Shown: piece by piece, positions 16,157 through 23,750 of the stretch | Position numbering within the stretch: the stretch's first letter is position 1 | How the letters are laid out: every line of letters starts with the position of its first letter | Assembly: GCF_002567005.1 (NCBI RefSeq) | Contig: NZ_NUZU01000032.1 | Location: forward strand, 86,413-125,000 | Direction: 5' to 3' | DNA length: 38,588 nucleotides | Source of the DNA: Bacillus sp. AFS073361 | GTDB taxonomy: Bacteria > Bacillota > Bacilli > Bacillales > Cytobacillaceae | The notes under the pieces: generated by a model | Told to the model about the DNA's origin: nothing | Databases searched by the model: none | Seen by the model: the letters and a program-made list of their open reading frames with translations, nothing else | Position numbers and translations under genes: made by a program

Positions 16157-17068
16157 TTGAAAAAGAGAAAACTTGGAAATTCAGATTTGTATGTAACAGA
16201 ATTAGGGCTTGGCTGTATGTCAATTGGTACCGAAGAGAAAACGGCACGAAATATTATTGAGACCGCACTTGAGGAAGGTGTTAATTATTTTGATACGGCT
16301 GATTTATATGATTTTGGGGAAAACGAAAGAATTGTCGGAGCAGCATTAAAGGGTGTACGTGAAAATGTAATTATTGCCACCAAGGTTGGAAACCGCTGGA
16401 GTCAGGATAAAAAAGGATGGTCATGGGATCCATCGAAGTCATATATAAAGGAAGAAGTCAAACAAAGTCTTAAACGACTAGGCACGGACTATATCGATCT
16501 CTATCAGCTGCATGGCGGTACAATTGATGATCCTATTGAGGAAACGATTGAAGCATTCGAAGAATTAAAAGCAGAAGGCTTTATCCGTTATTACGGGATT
16601 TCATCGATCCGCCCCAATGTCATTAGGGAATATGTGAAAAAGTCGAGTCTCGTTTCCGTGATGATGCAATATAGTATCCTAGACCGCCGTCCTGAAGAAG
16701 AAGCACTTCCATTACTGCAAGAGTTTGGTGTAAGCGTTGTAACCCGCGGCCCGCTTGCTAAAGGCCTTTTAAGTAATAAAATGCTGGAGAAAGCAGCCGA
16801 TAAGGGGTATCAAGACTATAGCTTAACTGAGCTGAATGAAGTTTTGCCAATGCTAAAGGAAAGACTAGCGGACTCACGCTCCTTTACAGAGATCGCCCTC
16901 CAGTATAATCTCGCAAATCCTGTTGTTGCTTCTGTTATTGCCGGGGCAAGCAGTCCAGAGCAAATTAGATGTAATGCGAAAGCAGTTAGAAGTCAGCCAC
17001 TTTCTGCTGAAGAAGTTTCTCTCATTAAAGAATTAACGAAAGTAAGTATCTATAAAGAACATCGTTAA
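16157..17068 (+). CDS. yqkF: Aldo/keto reductase YqkF
   Basis: An NADPH-dependent aldehyde/ketone reductase of 303 aa; the physiological substrate is unknown. TIM-barrel AKR features are complete: LGLGCMSIG at the N-terminus, the catalytic tetrad Asp and Tyr in FDTADLYDFGENE, Lys in IIATKVG, His in YQLHGG, and NADPH-binding residues in VVASVIAGASSPEQI. The start is TTG 16157 (MKKRKLGNSDLYV). The ribosome site is weak (AAAGGACAGG). It follows mciZ by 63 bases without a clear terminator between, so mciZ transcripts may extend into it. Confidence 0.92.
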   Translation: MKKRKLGNSDLYVTELGLGCMSIGTEEKTARNIIETALEEGVNYFDTADLYDFGENERIVGAALKGVRENVIIATKVGNRWSQDKKGWSWDPSKSYIKEEVKQSLKRLGTDYIDLYQLHGGTIDDPIEETIEAFEELKAEGFIRYYGISSIRPNVIREYVKKSSLVSVMMQYSILDRRPEEEALPLLQEFGVSVVTRGPLAKGLLSNKMLEKAADKGYQDYSLTELNEVLPMLKERLADSRSFTEIALQYNLANPVVASVIAGASSPEQIRCNAKAVRSQPLSAEEVSLIKELTKVSIYKEHR

Positions 17069-17097
17069 AGGAGAGCGTACAACCGCTCTCCTTTTTA
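17067..17097 (+). terminator. Terminator of yqkF
   Basis: AGGAGAGCG (17069-17077) and CGCTCTCCT (17084-17092) pair perfectly around a six-base loop and are followed by TTTTT. Confidence 0.9.
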
Positions 17098-17110
17098 TCA
17101 GTTCTTATTT

Positions 17111-17197
17111 GGCTGTGTTAAAACTAGTCTGTTGATTTCCGTTCCAGGCACTTCAATCAACAGAGTGCCAAAATCAAAATTAACCTTTAACACAGCC
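17111..17197. repeat. 87-bp inverted-repeat element (internally deleted member of a dispersed family)
   Basis: Outer terminal inverted repeats GGCTGTGTTAAA (17111-17122) and TTTAACACAGCC (17186-17197), inner arms TCTGTTGATT (17128-17137) and AATCAACAGA (17155-17164). The same left end starts the truncated copy at the right edge of the window (38517 on), which continues into a longer interior. It sits between the convergent yqkF and yqkE and touches the yqkE stop. Confidence 0.8.
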
Positions 17198-17199
17198 TT

Positions 17200-17454
17200 T
17201 TATTTAAACTCTTTCCAATTCATGCCGCTTTCATTTAATAGTTCTTCAAATGATTTGTTTTTTTCTTTTAATCTTCTTTCTTCCCGTTTTCTTTGCTCTT
17301 CTTCTTCTTTTCTTTTTTCTTCTGCTGCTTTCAGCTGTTCCTGTTGATCTTTTAATTGTTTAAATAAATTTGGATTGATCATATCGGCAAGCGTGACCGC
17401 TGAATCATCCTTTTTGGGTTTCGATTGATTTTTTTGTCTGTTTTGCTTTTTCAT
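17200..17454 (-). CDS. yqkE: YqkE-like coiled-coil protein (DUF3886)
   Basis: An 84-residue, highly charged protein. A basic N-terminus (MKKQNRQKNQSKPKKDD) is followed by VTLADMINPNLFKQLKDQQE and a Lys/Glu/Arg heptad region to residue ~68 that should form a coiled coil, ending LLNESGMNWKEFK. Function unknown; YqkE of B. subtilis has the same shape and neighbourhood. ATG 17454 is supported by GGAGG seven bases upstream; the frame continues to 17481 without a better site. Its end abuts the repeat at 17111-17197. Confidence 0.8.
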   Translation of the reverse strand: MKKQNRQKNQSKPKKDDSAVTLADMINPNLFKQLKDQQEQLKAAEEKRKEEEEQRKREERRLKEKNKSFEELLNESGMNWKEFK

Positions 17455-17515
17455 CAAAACGCCTCCGTTGTCAAAATTCATTTATATTATATCATGTCAT
17501 CAAAAATGCCCACAG

Positions 17516-17549
17516 AAAAAAGCAGGCTTTATTTTCTTGCAGCCTGCTA
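17516..17549 (-). terminator. Terminator of scoAB
   Basis: AGCAGGCT (17521-17528) and AGCCTGCT (17541-17548), followed on the minus strand by TTTTTT. Placed between scoB and yqkE, it separates the two transcripts. Confidence 0.8.
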
Positions 17550-17576
17550 TTCTATATTATTGGCTCTTTTAATTAG

Positions 17577-17619
17577 TCTGTTGATTTCCACTCCAGGCGG
17601 CTTCGCTCCAATCAACAGA
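17577..17619. repeat. Short palindromic repeat beside scoB
   Basis: TCTGTTGATT / AATCAACAGA arms enclose CTCCAGGCGG-type sequence. The arms are identical to the inner arms of the element at 17111-17197, 450 bases away, but the outer GGCTGTGTTAAA ends are missing. It begins eight bases past the scoB stop. Confidence 0.75.
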
Positions 17620-17628
17620 GTGGCTATC

Positions 17629-18297
17629 TCAATAAGCTTCAATTTTCACATTTTCGTCCACTGATAATGCGGCTTCTGTAGAATTGACGACTTCCTCAAT
17701 TGTAAATCCTTTTGCTACTTCCACCAACTTAAGACCCGCGTCCGTCACATCCATGACTGCGCGCTCGGTGATAATCCGATTGACTACCCCTTTACCTGTA
17801 AGAGGAAGCGTGCACTCCTTCAATATTTTTGATTCCCCCTTTTTATTAACATGCTCCATGATTACAATTATTTTTTGAGCTCCATGGACAAGATCCATCG
17901 CCCCGCCCATGCCTTTAATCATTTTTCCTGGGATCATCCAATTCGCTAAATCACCCGTTTCGGATACTTCCATTCCACCAAGGATCGCCAAATTGACATG
18001 TCCTCCACGTATCATCGCAAACGATTCGGCACTATCGAAATAGGCGGCACCACTTATCGCCGTAACTGTCTCTTTACCAGCATTGATTAAATCAGGATCC
18101 ACCTCGTCCGCACCTGGATATGGCCCGATGCCAAGAAGACCATTTTCAGACTGCAAGACCACTTGTTTATTAGCTGACATATAATTGGCAACCAGGGTTG
18201 GCATACCAATGCCTAGGTTTACATAAAAGCCATTTTCAATTTCCTTCTCTGCCCTGATTGCAATTCTCTCTCTGACAGAGACTTTTTCATCCGCCAT
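17629..18297 (-). CDS. scoB: 3-oxoacid CoA-transferase, subunit B
   Basis: Beta subunit of a heteromeric class I CoA-transferase, most like succinyl-CoA:3-oxoacid transferase: acetoacetate + succinyl-CoA to acetoacetyl-CoA + succinate. 222 aa. The catalytic glutamate is E51 in LQSENGLLG, and [19 protein letters not shown] follows, typical of the subunit. The glycine-rich [23 protein letters not shown] is complete. It begins 23 bases after scoA with a good purine-rich ribosome site (GGGAAGGGAGAG). The CoA acceptor cannot be fixed by sequence alone, but divergent mvaB makes acetoacetate the natural one. Confidence 0.9.
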   Translation of the reverse strand: MADEKVSVRERIAIRAEKEIENGFYVNLGIGMPTLVANYMSANKQVVLQSENGLLGIGPYPGADEVDPDLINAGKETVTAISGAAYFDSAESFAMIRGGHVNLAILGGMEVSETGDLANWMIPGKMIKGMGGAMDLVHGAQKIIVIMEHVNKKGESKILKECTLPLTGKGVVNRIITERAVMDVTDAGLKLVEVAKGFTIEEVVNSTEAALSVDENVKIEAY

Positions 18298-18320
18298 TGT
18301 ACTCTCTCCCTTCCCCTACA

Positions 18321-19010
18321 CTATTTGCTCACTGTCAATCTCTCGATTCGTTTTTCCTGTGTTCCTTCAATGATTGTTTGCACATAGATGCTTGGAGTAT
18401 GAATAAAATTAGCATCTAATTCACCAATTTTATAAAGCGCTTCCACTTCTGCAATCGTTACTTTCCCAGCCGCCGCAATCATCGGGTTAAAATTCCGTGC
18501 CGTTTTGTGGTAAACAAGGTTTCCCATTTTGTCACCCTTCCACGCCCTCACAAGACTAAAATCGGCCGTTAGTGCCTCTTCTAGCAGGTATTCTCTTCCG
18601 TTAAAAATCTTCGTTTCCTTCCCCTCTGCAACCGGAGTTCCTACTCCAGCAGGTGTATAAAATGCTGGAATCCCAGCCCCGCCTGCCCTGATTTTTTCAG
18701 CGAGTGTGCCTTGAGGCGTTAATTCTACCTCTAGTTCACCAGTTAAAACCTGTCTCTCAAACTCTTTATTTTCACCTACATAGGATCCAATCATCTTTTT
18801 GATTTGTTTATTATTTAGGAGCAACCCTAACCCCCACTCATCAATCCCACAGTTATTTGAAATGACCGTTAAATCCTTCACGCCTTTTTCTGCTAAGGCC
18901 AGAATCAGATTTTCCGGTATTCCGCACAACCCAAATCCACCAACCATCAGGGTAGCCCCATCATGAATATCGGCAACTGCCTCCTGGAAGGATGTACAAA
19001 TTTTCTTCAT
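18321..19010 (-). CDS. scoA: 3-oxoacid CoA-transferase, subunit A
   Basis: Alpha subunit, 229 aa, needed with ScoB for activity. Family motifs are [19 protein letters not shown] near the N-terminus (CoA-binding glycine-rich stretch), [32 protein letters not shown] and [28 protein letters not shown]. It is first in the scoAB operon and diverges from mvaB over 153 bases. This three-gene block is not found between yqkE and yqkD in B. subtilis, where scoAB lies elsewhere, so it was inserted or moved here as a unit. Confidence 0.91.
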   Translation of the reverse strand: MKKICTSFQEAVADIHDGATLMVGGFGLCGIPENLILALAEKGVKDLTVISNNCGIDEWGLGLLLNNKQIKKMIGSYVGENKEFERQVLTGELEVELTPQGTLAEKIRAGGAGIPAFYTPAGVGTPVAEGKETKIFNGREYLLEEALTADFSLVRAWKGDKMGNLVYHKTARNFNPMIAAAGKVTIAEVEALYKIGELDANFIHTPSIYVQTIIEGTQEKRIERLTVSK

Positions 19011-19163
19011 CCAGTTTTCCCTCCTTCATCCATCCTTTTTTCCATTATTATTTCTAGTAAAATACGAAAAAATCCTTTTATTTTGTCAAAATTTCTATTA
19101 TTCTTGCTTTTTTGAAATTAACACCACTACAATGAAAGTATGATTATCGGAGGTGGAAAATGA

Positions 19164-20066
19164 ATGCTAAATTTACCTAAAAAGGTCACGATCATCGAGG
19201 TAGGTCCTCGTGACGGGCTGCAAAATGAAAAGTTATTTGTACCCACTGATATAAAAAAACAATTTATCAATGGATTAAGAACTGCTGGTCTTCAGGAATT
19301 GGAACTCACGTCGTTTGTATCACCGAAATGGGTGCCTCAAATGAGCGATGCCGCTGAAATAGCAGCCGACTGCCTTGATGCTGATTCCAGAGATATTGTT
19401 CTAGCCCCGAACCGTAGAGGGATTGACAGGGTATACTCTACCAATTGTCAAGCTGTTGCTGTATTTGTGGGCGTCAGCAATAGCTTTAATCTTAAAAATA
19501 TTAATAAAACAACAAAGGACAGTATGACAGAACTTGTACCGATCATTTCTGAATTAAAGGAGAAGAATTATTTTGTCCGGGCCTGCATTTCTACCTCCTT
19601 TTATTGTCCTTATGAGGGAAAAATCAATGAAAGTGATACGATAAAGCTTTGCCAAGAATTTGTTGATGCAGGTGTCGATGAATTAAGCGTCGCTGATACC
19701 ATCGGGATGGCAACTCCTGATGAGTGCTTTGCTTTGTTTTCCCAATTGAAAAGTCTTTTTCCTCATACACTTTTAACTGCCCATTATCATGATACACGAA
19801 AGCTTGCCCTTGCGAACATTTATGCCTCTCTCCAGGCAGGAATTGACCGATTCGATACATCTGCCGGCGGGCTTGGCGGTTGTCCATTTGCACCTGGTGC
19901 CTCTGGAAATGTAGCAACAGAGGACGTGGTTTATATGCTTGAACGGATGGGAATTGATACCGGGGTTGATTTGAATAAATTGATTGATGCGATTGAAGTC
20001 ATTCGCCCTCATCTCTCCCGGCAAATTGAAAGCGGATACTATCGCCTGCATGCGCAAACTGTCTAA
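19164..20066 (+). CDS. mvaB: Hydroxymethylglutaryl-CoA lyase
   Basis: Cleaves 3-hydroxy-3-methylglutaryl-CoA to acetoacetate and acetyl-CoA, the last step of leucine breakdown; B. subtilis counterpart YngG. 300 aa, DRE-TIM metallolyase fold: EVGPRDGLQNE at the N-terminus (metal and substrate binding), SVADTIGMATPDE, the HYHDTRKLALANIY histidines, and the family signature DTSAGGLGGCPFAPGASGN with the catalytic cysteine. GGAGGTGG precedes ATG 19164 by seven bases. Divergent from scoAB, which would re-activate the acetoacetate it makes. The usual other leucine genes (isovaleryl-CoA dehydrogenase, methylcrotonyl-CoA carboxylase) are not adjacent. Confidence 0.95.
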   Translation: MLNLPKKVTIIEVGPRDGLQNEKLFVPTDIKKQFINGLRTAGLQELELTSFVSPKWVPQMSDAAEIAADCLDADSRDIVLAPNRRGIDRVYSTNCQAVAVFVGVSNSFNLKNINKTTKDSMTELVPIISELKEKNYFVRACISTSFYCPYEGKINESDTIKLCQEFVDAGVDELSVADTIGMATPDECFALFSQLKSLFPHTLLTAHYHDTRKLALANIYASLQAGIDRFDTSAGGLGGCPFAPGASGNVATEDVVYMLERMGIDTGVDLNKLIDAIEVIRPHLSRQIESGYYRLHAQTV

Positions 20067-20078
20067 ATTAACTTTCAG

Positions 20079-20109
20079 TGAATAATCATTCTACTACTAA
20101 TGCATCTTA
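20079..20109 (+). promoter_or_regulatory. Sigma-G promoter of the 46-codon gene
   Basis: TGAATA (20079-20084), 18 bases, CATCTTA (20103-20109). Both halves fit the sigma-G consensus (TGAATA, CATnnTA) at every fixed position and the spacing is optimal. No competing sigma-A promoter is evident in the 78 bases between mvaB and the gene. Confidence 0.7.
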
Positions 20110-20144
20110 TTAATTGAGACTAGCTTGAAGGGAGACTGATTATT

Positions 20145-20285
20145 TTGAGCCAAAAACGCGATAAAGGTTCCAGTCAAAAAGGAAAAAACTATGCGGAGAC
20201 TGCTGGTGGAGGACAGCGAGTGATGGCTGCTGAAGAAGTCGAAAAAGCAATCCACCCTACCAAAAGACAAAACGCTGAGCAATAA
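20145..20285 (+). CDS. Unrecognised 46-aa hydrophilic protein, probably forespore-expressed
   Basis: A frame of 46 codons starting at TTG 20145, with AAGGGAG about ten bases upstream and a strong terminator 21 bases after the stop. The product begins MSQKRDKGSSQKGKNY, continues AETAGGGQRVMAAEEVEKAI and ends HPTKRQNAEQ. It is rich in Lys, Gln, Gly and Ala, has no cysteine or tryptophan and no membrane segment. With the near-perfect sigma-G promoter it reads like a minor small acid-soluble spore protein, but I cannot match it to SspH-SspP or any other named family, so that remains an inference. The annotated frame is too short for most gene finders and uses a rare start. Confidence 0.7.
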   Translation: MSQKRDKGSSQKGKNYAETAGGGQRVMAAEEVEKAIHPTKRQNAEQ

Positions 20286-20305
20286 ATTATTTTGGTCAAC
20301 TCAGG

Positions 20306-20337
20306 AAGCCGCTCGTTAGTGCCAGCGGCTTTTTTTA
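20306..20337 (+). terminator. Terminator of the 46-codon gene
   Basis: AAGCCGCT (20306-20313) and AGCGGCTT (20324-20331) with a T-run of seven. It isolates the small gene from yqkD as a monocistron. Confidence 0.9.
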
Positions 20338-20421
20338 TGCTAAAATTAAAACTGTTAATTTATGGGCGCTTGGAGATTATTTTTTCATACCTTATATTAA
20401 AAAACACAGGAGGTGCCATTG

Positions 20422-21342
20422 GTGAAGAAGACATTCCGAACCTTGATTGCCTTGTTGTTATTCTGGTTATCTCTCGGTTTGTATTTTACAAACCGCCTTA
20501 TGTATATGAAAAAGAAGGATGAGGATTTAATTTTAAGACGTGAAAAAGAGGCTGGCAGATATAATCCTGAGGAATTTGAATCCTTGCCGAAGCGGGAAAT
20601 AGATATCCCTTCCCCTTTTGGTTATATGATTAAAGCTCTGCTCGTTGAACCACATCAGACCAATCGTTATATCATTATCTCTCATGGTGTAACCGAAACA
20701 AAAGTTAATTCGATTAAATACGCTAATCTGTTTTTAGCGCGGGGGTTTAATACATTAATTTATGACCATCGCCGCCACGGGGAATCCGGGGGCAAAACCA
20801 CTAGCTTTGGTCATTATGAAAAATTTGATTTAAAAACTGTCGTCGATTGGCTCAAAAAGGAAAAAGGCTCTCAGCTGGAACTGGGAATTCATGGTGAATC
20901 GATGGGGGCCGCTACCATGCTTCTCTATGCTGGGCTTCTTGAGGACGGTGCTGATTTTTATATTGCTGATTGTCCATTTTCGGATTTTAAGGAGCAGCTT
21001 GCCTATCTCATTAAAAAAGATTTTAAGCTCATCCCTAGCCTTTTATTGCCGCTTGGTGATGCACTTTTACGTCTGCGGGATAAATATTCGATTCGAAATG
21101 TATCACCTATTTCGGTCATCGAAAATATCAAACATCCGATTTTGTTTATTCACAGCCAAAAGGATGATTTTATTCTCCCGACCATGTCAAAGGATTTGTT
21201 CGAACATAAAAAAGGGCCTAAAATGCTCTATTTAGCAGCTAATGGCCGTCACGCTCAGTCCTTTAACGAAAACCGGGCTGATTATGAACGAGTAATTGAT
21301 GAATTTTTACAAAAGTATGTTGATCATGCCTTACCAAGCTAA
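20422..21342 (+). CDS. yqkD: Alpha/beta hydrolase YqkD
   Basis: A membrane-anchored serine hydrolase of 306 aa, substrate unknown. One N-terminal hydrophobic segment (residues ~4-25) anchors it, with the hydrolase domain probably outside. The nucleophile is in GIHGESMGAATM (GxSxG); earlier come YIIISHGVTE and YDHRRHGESGG, later the acid DDFILP and the histidine in NGRHAQSF. GTG 20422 is the start: GGAGG lies eight bases upstream, whereas the longer GTG frame at 20413 starts inside it. Monocistronic, converging on yqkB. Confidence 0.88.
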   Translation: MKKTFRTLIALLLFWLSLGLYFTNRLMYMKKKDEDLILRREKEAGRYNPEEFESLPKREIDIPSPFGYMIKALLVEPHQTNRYIIISHGVTETKVNSIKYANLFLARGFNTLIYDHRRHGESGGKTTSFGHYEKFDLKTVVDWLKKEKGSQLELGIHGESMGAATMLLYAGLLEDGADFYIADCPFSDFKEQLAYLIKKDFKLIPSLLLPLGDALLRLRDKYSIRNVSPISVIENIKHPILFIHSQKDDFILPTMSKDLFEHKKGPKMLYLAANGRHAQSFNENRADYERVIDEFLQKYVDHALPS

Positions 21343-21377
21343 AAACAGACTGTCCAAAATGGATCAGTCTGTTTTTT
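21341..21377. terminator. Bidirectional terminator between yqkD and yqkB
   Basis: AAAAACAGACTG (21341-21352) pairs with CAGTCTGTTTTTT (21365-21377) and has T-runs on both strands. The right arm overlaps the last codons of yqkB. Confidence 0.9.
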
Positions 21378-21696
21378 CTTTGATTAGTAAGCTCATATGA
21401 CCATTAAGGATCTGCTGTGGACTCTTTAGTTGAAAGCAATTGGCCGCATTAGAAAAATCAATTTTCATTTGCTCATCCAAAAAAACTATTTTTGATTTTT
21501 CCACATACACCGTTCGATCATTTGTTTCAATCGCAATATCATCTGAATCTAGATTCGGGACAAACCACAATGCCACTACCCCATTAACCGCACAACCACA
21601 GCCGTCGGTATCATATTTTAGCTTTAAGTAGCCTTCTCGACCATGAACTCTTTGATTTATTTTTTCAGCTGCCGCTGCCGTTATATTGATTTCCAC
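21364..21696 (-). CDS. yqkB: HesB/YqkB-like iron-sulfur biosynthesis-domain protein
   Basis: A 110-residue protein of the HesB-like/YqkB family related to A-type Fe-S carriers. It has the ITAAAAEKINQRV N-terminus and the cysteine pair in DTDGCGCAVNGVVALW, but lacks the C-terminal CxC of IscA/SufA carriers, so Fe-S binding is uncertain. Role unknown. Start is GTG 21696, eight to nine bases after GAGGGGG. Convergent with yqkD. B. subtilis yqkC, between these two genes, is missing here. Confidence 0.85.
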   Translation of the reverse strand: MEINITAAAAEKINQRVHGREGYLKLKYDTDGCGCAVNGVVALWFVPNLDSDDIAIETNDRTVYVEKSKIVFLDEQMKIDFSNAANCFQLKSPQQILNGHMSLLIKEKTD

Positions 21697-21771
21697 GTTG
21701 ATTACCCCCTCTGTTTAGCATATGGTGATTGTACCACATGTTACGTGAGGTTGACTCAACTTTGCTCATAG

Positions 21772-22107
21772 TTAAGTCTCCGTCATCCGAATGTCAGCAA
21801 TGGCATCCATCGGAATCCGGTGCACCTCTTCAAAGCGGTCCAATACATGAAGCCTTTGGGTTAGTTCATCCCAGTAATGGATTTTGCCAATCACGATTTC
21901 ATAGTTCCGATTTCGGTAATGGGTAATTGTTACGTACTGATTATACTCAATCGCTTCGGATAAAATCTCGTTCATGAGTTCCAGCTGCTGTTCATCCATC
22001 TCTCGTTTCTGTTCATACCGATCTTCCTTCACCCAATCCCTGAGCAATTTCACATGCTCTGGAAGCATCATCGACGTCCATTTGATTCTTCCGCGGTCAC
22101 GAATCAT
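21772..22107 (-). CDS. yqjX: YolD-like protein YqjX
   Basis: A 111-residue member of the YolD-like family, known as the small partner encoded after Y-family polymerases (UvrX/YqjW) in Bacillus and its phages; suggested to be functionally analogous to UmuD but with no sequence relation. It has IRDRGRIKWTSMMLPEHVK at the N-terminus and ITHYRNRNYEIVIGKIHYWDE, the family core. It follows polYB by 17 bases with GGAG before its ATG, so the two form an operon controlled by the LexA boxes upstream of polYB. Confidence 0.9.
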   Translation of the reverse strand: MIRDRGRIKWTSMMLPEHVKLLRDWVKEDRYEQKREMDEQQLELMNEILSEAIEYNQYVTITHYRNRNYEIVIGKIHYWDELTQRLHVLDRFEEVHRIPMDAIADIRMTET

Positions 22108-22124
22108 ACCCCTCTCCTTCTTTC

Positions 22125-23384
22125 CTATCTTTTATGTCCGCCGACAAGTGTGGCCCGGTGTTTAGCCGTTCCGGCTGCCGTATAAGAAACAGCGCGCAAC
22201 AAAGCACCTGAGCCAAAGCGTCTGCGCACCGTATCTACCACATAGCCAAGCTCACGCCGCTTATAAGCACCCATGTCGAAAAGGTCAAGCTGAAGCTCGA
22301 GGTCGTCAACAATATTGCTGATGGCAATCGAAATTTGCCGTACCGTCTTTCCGGTATAATGCTCATGAAATAATTCAAGGCAAACACGATAAAGCTCCAT
22401 CGTCACATTTGTTGGCTGTCCGATCGTTCTCGAGCGATGAAAACCGCCGCCAAATTCATCCTGGCTATAGCCGACTCCGAGACTAATCGTTCTCCCTGCC
22501 TTTCGATGCGTCCGTGCCCTCCTTGCTACCTCCTCACACATTTCTAAAATGACCGTCTTAATTTCCGCTTCCTCTTTATAGTCCCTTAACAGAATTTGAC
22601 TTTTTCCAAAGCTAATCTGCCCTTGAATAAGCGATGCACCCAATTCAGAGAGATCAACACCCCAGGCATGATAATAAAGCTGGTTTCCCATGATGCCAAA
22701 TTTCTTTTCCAACGTTTCTAAATCATAGCGAGCGAGTTGACCGACAGTAAAAATGCCCATCCCATTTAATGTTTTTTCCACGCGCCTGCCGATCCCCCAC
22801 ATTTCTCTAAGCGGAGACAGCTTCCAAAGCTTGGTTTGGACATCTTCATATGTCCACTCGGCCACTCCCTTTTTCTTGGCATCAAGGTCGAGACATAGCT
22901 TCGACAGTAGCATGTTCGGGCCAATTCCAACGGCACATGGCAATTGAAACTCCCGTTCAATATCATTCTTTATTTTTCGGGCAATCGTGTGGGCATCCCC
23001 CCACAACTGCATCGCACCATCCACTTTAATAAAGCTTTCATCGACGCTATAGACATGAATTGCTTCTTTTGGAACATAGCGATTAAATACACGCGAAATT
23101 TCTGTCGCAATTCGCAAATAGGTTGCCATTTTCGGTTCCACAATTTGAATCCTCGGGTCATTGGGAATCTCAAACATTCGCGAACCCGTTTTGATGCCAA
23201 ATTCTTTTTTCATTCGCGGTGAAGCAGCCAGGACAATGCTTCCCTGCCGCTCTTTTTGACCGACAACGGCTAAATAACATTCCATTGGGTCAAGGCCGTG
23301 CATGACAGCCGAACAACTGGCATAAAAACTCTTCATGTCCACACATAAAATTTTATTTTGTGGCAGTACGCTGTAATCCACCAT
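22125..23384 (-). CDS. polYB: Y-family (UmuC-type) DNA polymerase PolYB/YqjW
   Basis: Translesion polymerase used after DNA damage, 419 aa. Catalytic residues D16 (CVDMKSFYAS) and D115/E116 (YSVDESFIKVDG) are present. The palm, the SRM and fingers region, the helix-hairpin-helix thumb (MWGIGRRVEKTLNGMGIFTV) and the little-finger domain follow in order; QLDLFDMG near residue ~370 is a beta-clamp-binding motif. Compared with PolYA at 32.1-33.3 kb the active-site stretch has Lys-Ser where DinB has Asn-Ser, and GSRMFEIP fits the UmuC/UvrX branch. Two LexA boxes lie upstream and yqjX follows. Confidence 0.95.
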   Translation of the reverse strand: MVDYSVLPQNKILCVDMKSFYASCSAVMHGLDPMECYLAVVGQKERQGSIVLAASPRMKKEFGIKTGSRMFEIPNDPRIQIVEPKMATYLRIATEISRVFNRYVPKEAIHVYSVDESFIKVDGAMQLWGDAHTIARKIKNDIEREFQLPCAVGIGPNMLLSKLCLDLDAKKKGVAEWTYEDVQTKLWKLSPLREMWGIGRRVEKTLNGMGIFTVGQLARYDLETLEKKFGIMGNQLYYHAWGVDLSELGASLIQGQISFGKSQILLRDYKEEAEIKTVILEMCEEVARRARTHRKAGRTISLGVGYSQDEFGGGFHRSRTIGQPTNVTMELYRVCLELFHEHYTGKTVRQISIAISNIVDDLELQLDLFDMGAYKRRELGYVVDTVRRRFGSGALLRAVSYTAAGTAKHRATLVGGHKR

Positions 23385-23409
23385 GACTGATCCCTCACAA
23401 CTTAAATAT

Positions 23410-23423
23410 CGAACATTCGTTCC
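23410..23423. promoter_or_regulatory. LexA (DinR) box 1 upstream of polYB
   Basis: CGAACATTCGTTCC agrees with 13 of 14 positions of the Bacillus LexA box CGAACRNRYGTTYC. It is 26 bases before the polYB start and downstream of the -10 box. Confidence 0.8.
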
Positions 23424-23440
23424 TTTTTATTATATTCACT

Positions 23441-23469
23441 ATCATAAGCGAATATGCGTTCGTATTCAA
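23441..23469 (-). promoter_or_regulatory. SOS promoter of polYB-yqjX
   Basis: On the minus strand TTGAAT (23464-23469), exactly 17 bases, TATGAT (23441-23446): a good sigma-A promoter. LexA box 2 occupies the spacer and box 1 the early transcribed region, so bound LexA would block both. Confidence 0.8.
23449..23462. promoter_or_regulatory. LexA (DinR) box 2 inside the polYB promoter
   Basis: CGAATATGCGTTCG matches 12 of 14 positions and is itself nearly palindromic. The centres of the two boxes are 39 bases apart, close to four helical turns, so two LexA dimers could bind on the same face. Confidence 0.72.
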
Positions 23470-23543
23470 TGGAAATTTTTCGGCATTTATTCATTTATGG
23501 AAACTGGATAAAAAATAGTATAATGTGAGTGAGGTGCATGTTT

Positions 23544-23735
23544 ATGGATAAAAAACTAGTCGCGAAGATGATTAAAAATTGTTTTAAACAATATTACGAA
23601 GCGGACTCCATGCCTATTGGTGAAAAGGATTTGGAGATGCTCACAAAGCGAATTATCCAATTAAAAGAGGACGAACCAACTGCAGACTTATACGAGGTCA
23701 TCAATGATACAGTGTATGAATTTTTAACAGGCTAA
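23544..23735 (+). CDS. yqzH: YqzH-family protein
   Basis: A 63-residue acidic protein, MDKKLVAKMIKNCFKQYY..., with FKQYYEADSMPIGEKDLEML and ending INDTVYEFLTG; predicted all-helical and soluble. B. subtilis YqzH at the same place has the same size. Function unknown. ATG 23544 is chosen, seven bases after GAGGTG; the frame also has GTG 23529 and ATG 23538, both at or inside the ribosome site. TATAAT at 23519-23524 lies just upstream, with a poor -35. It diverges from polYB, and LexA box 2 is some 60 bases upstream of the -10, so co-control by LexA is doubtful. Confidence 0.82.
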   Translation: MDKKLVAKMIKNCFKQYYEADSMPIGEKDLEMLTKRIIQLKEDEPTADLYEVINDTVYEFLTG

Positions 23736-23750
23736 TTATGCCATCAAAAC

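Noticed and set aside
17111..17619. A CRISPR array from the repeated GTTGATT/AATCAAC units
   Set aside because: The units are inverted pairs within single elements 450 bases apart, not regularly spaced direct repeats, and no cas gene is present.
22753..23222. Several frames of 64-92 codons over polYB on both strands
   Set aside because: All overlap the intact polymerase gene and lack start signals; they arise from its codon composition.
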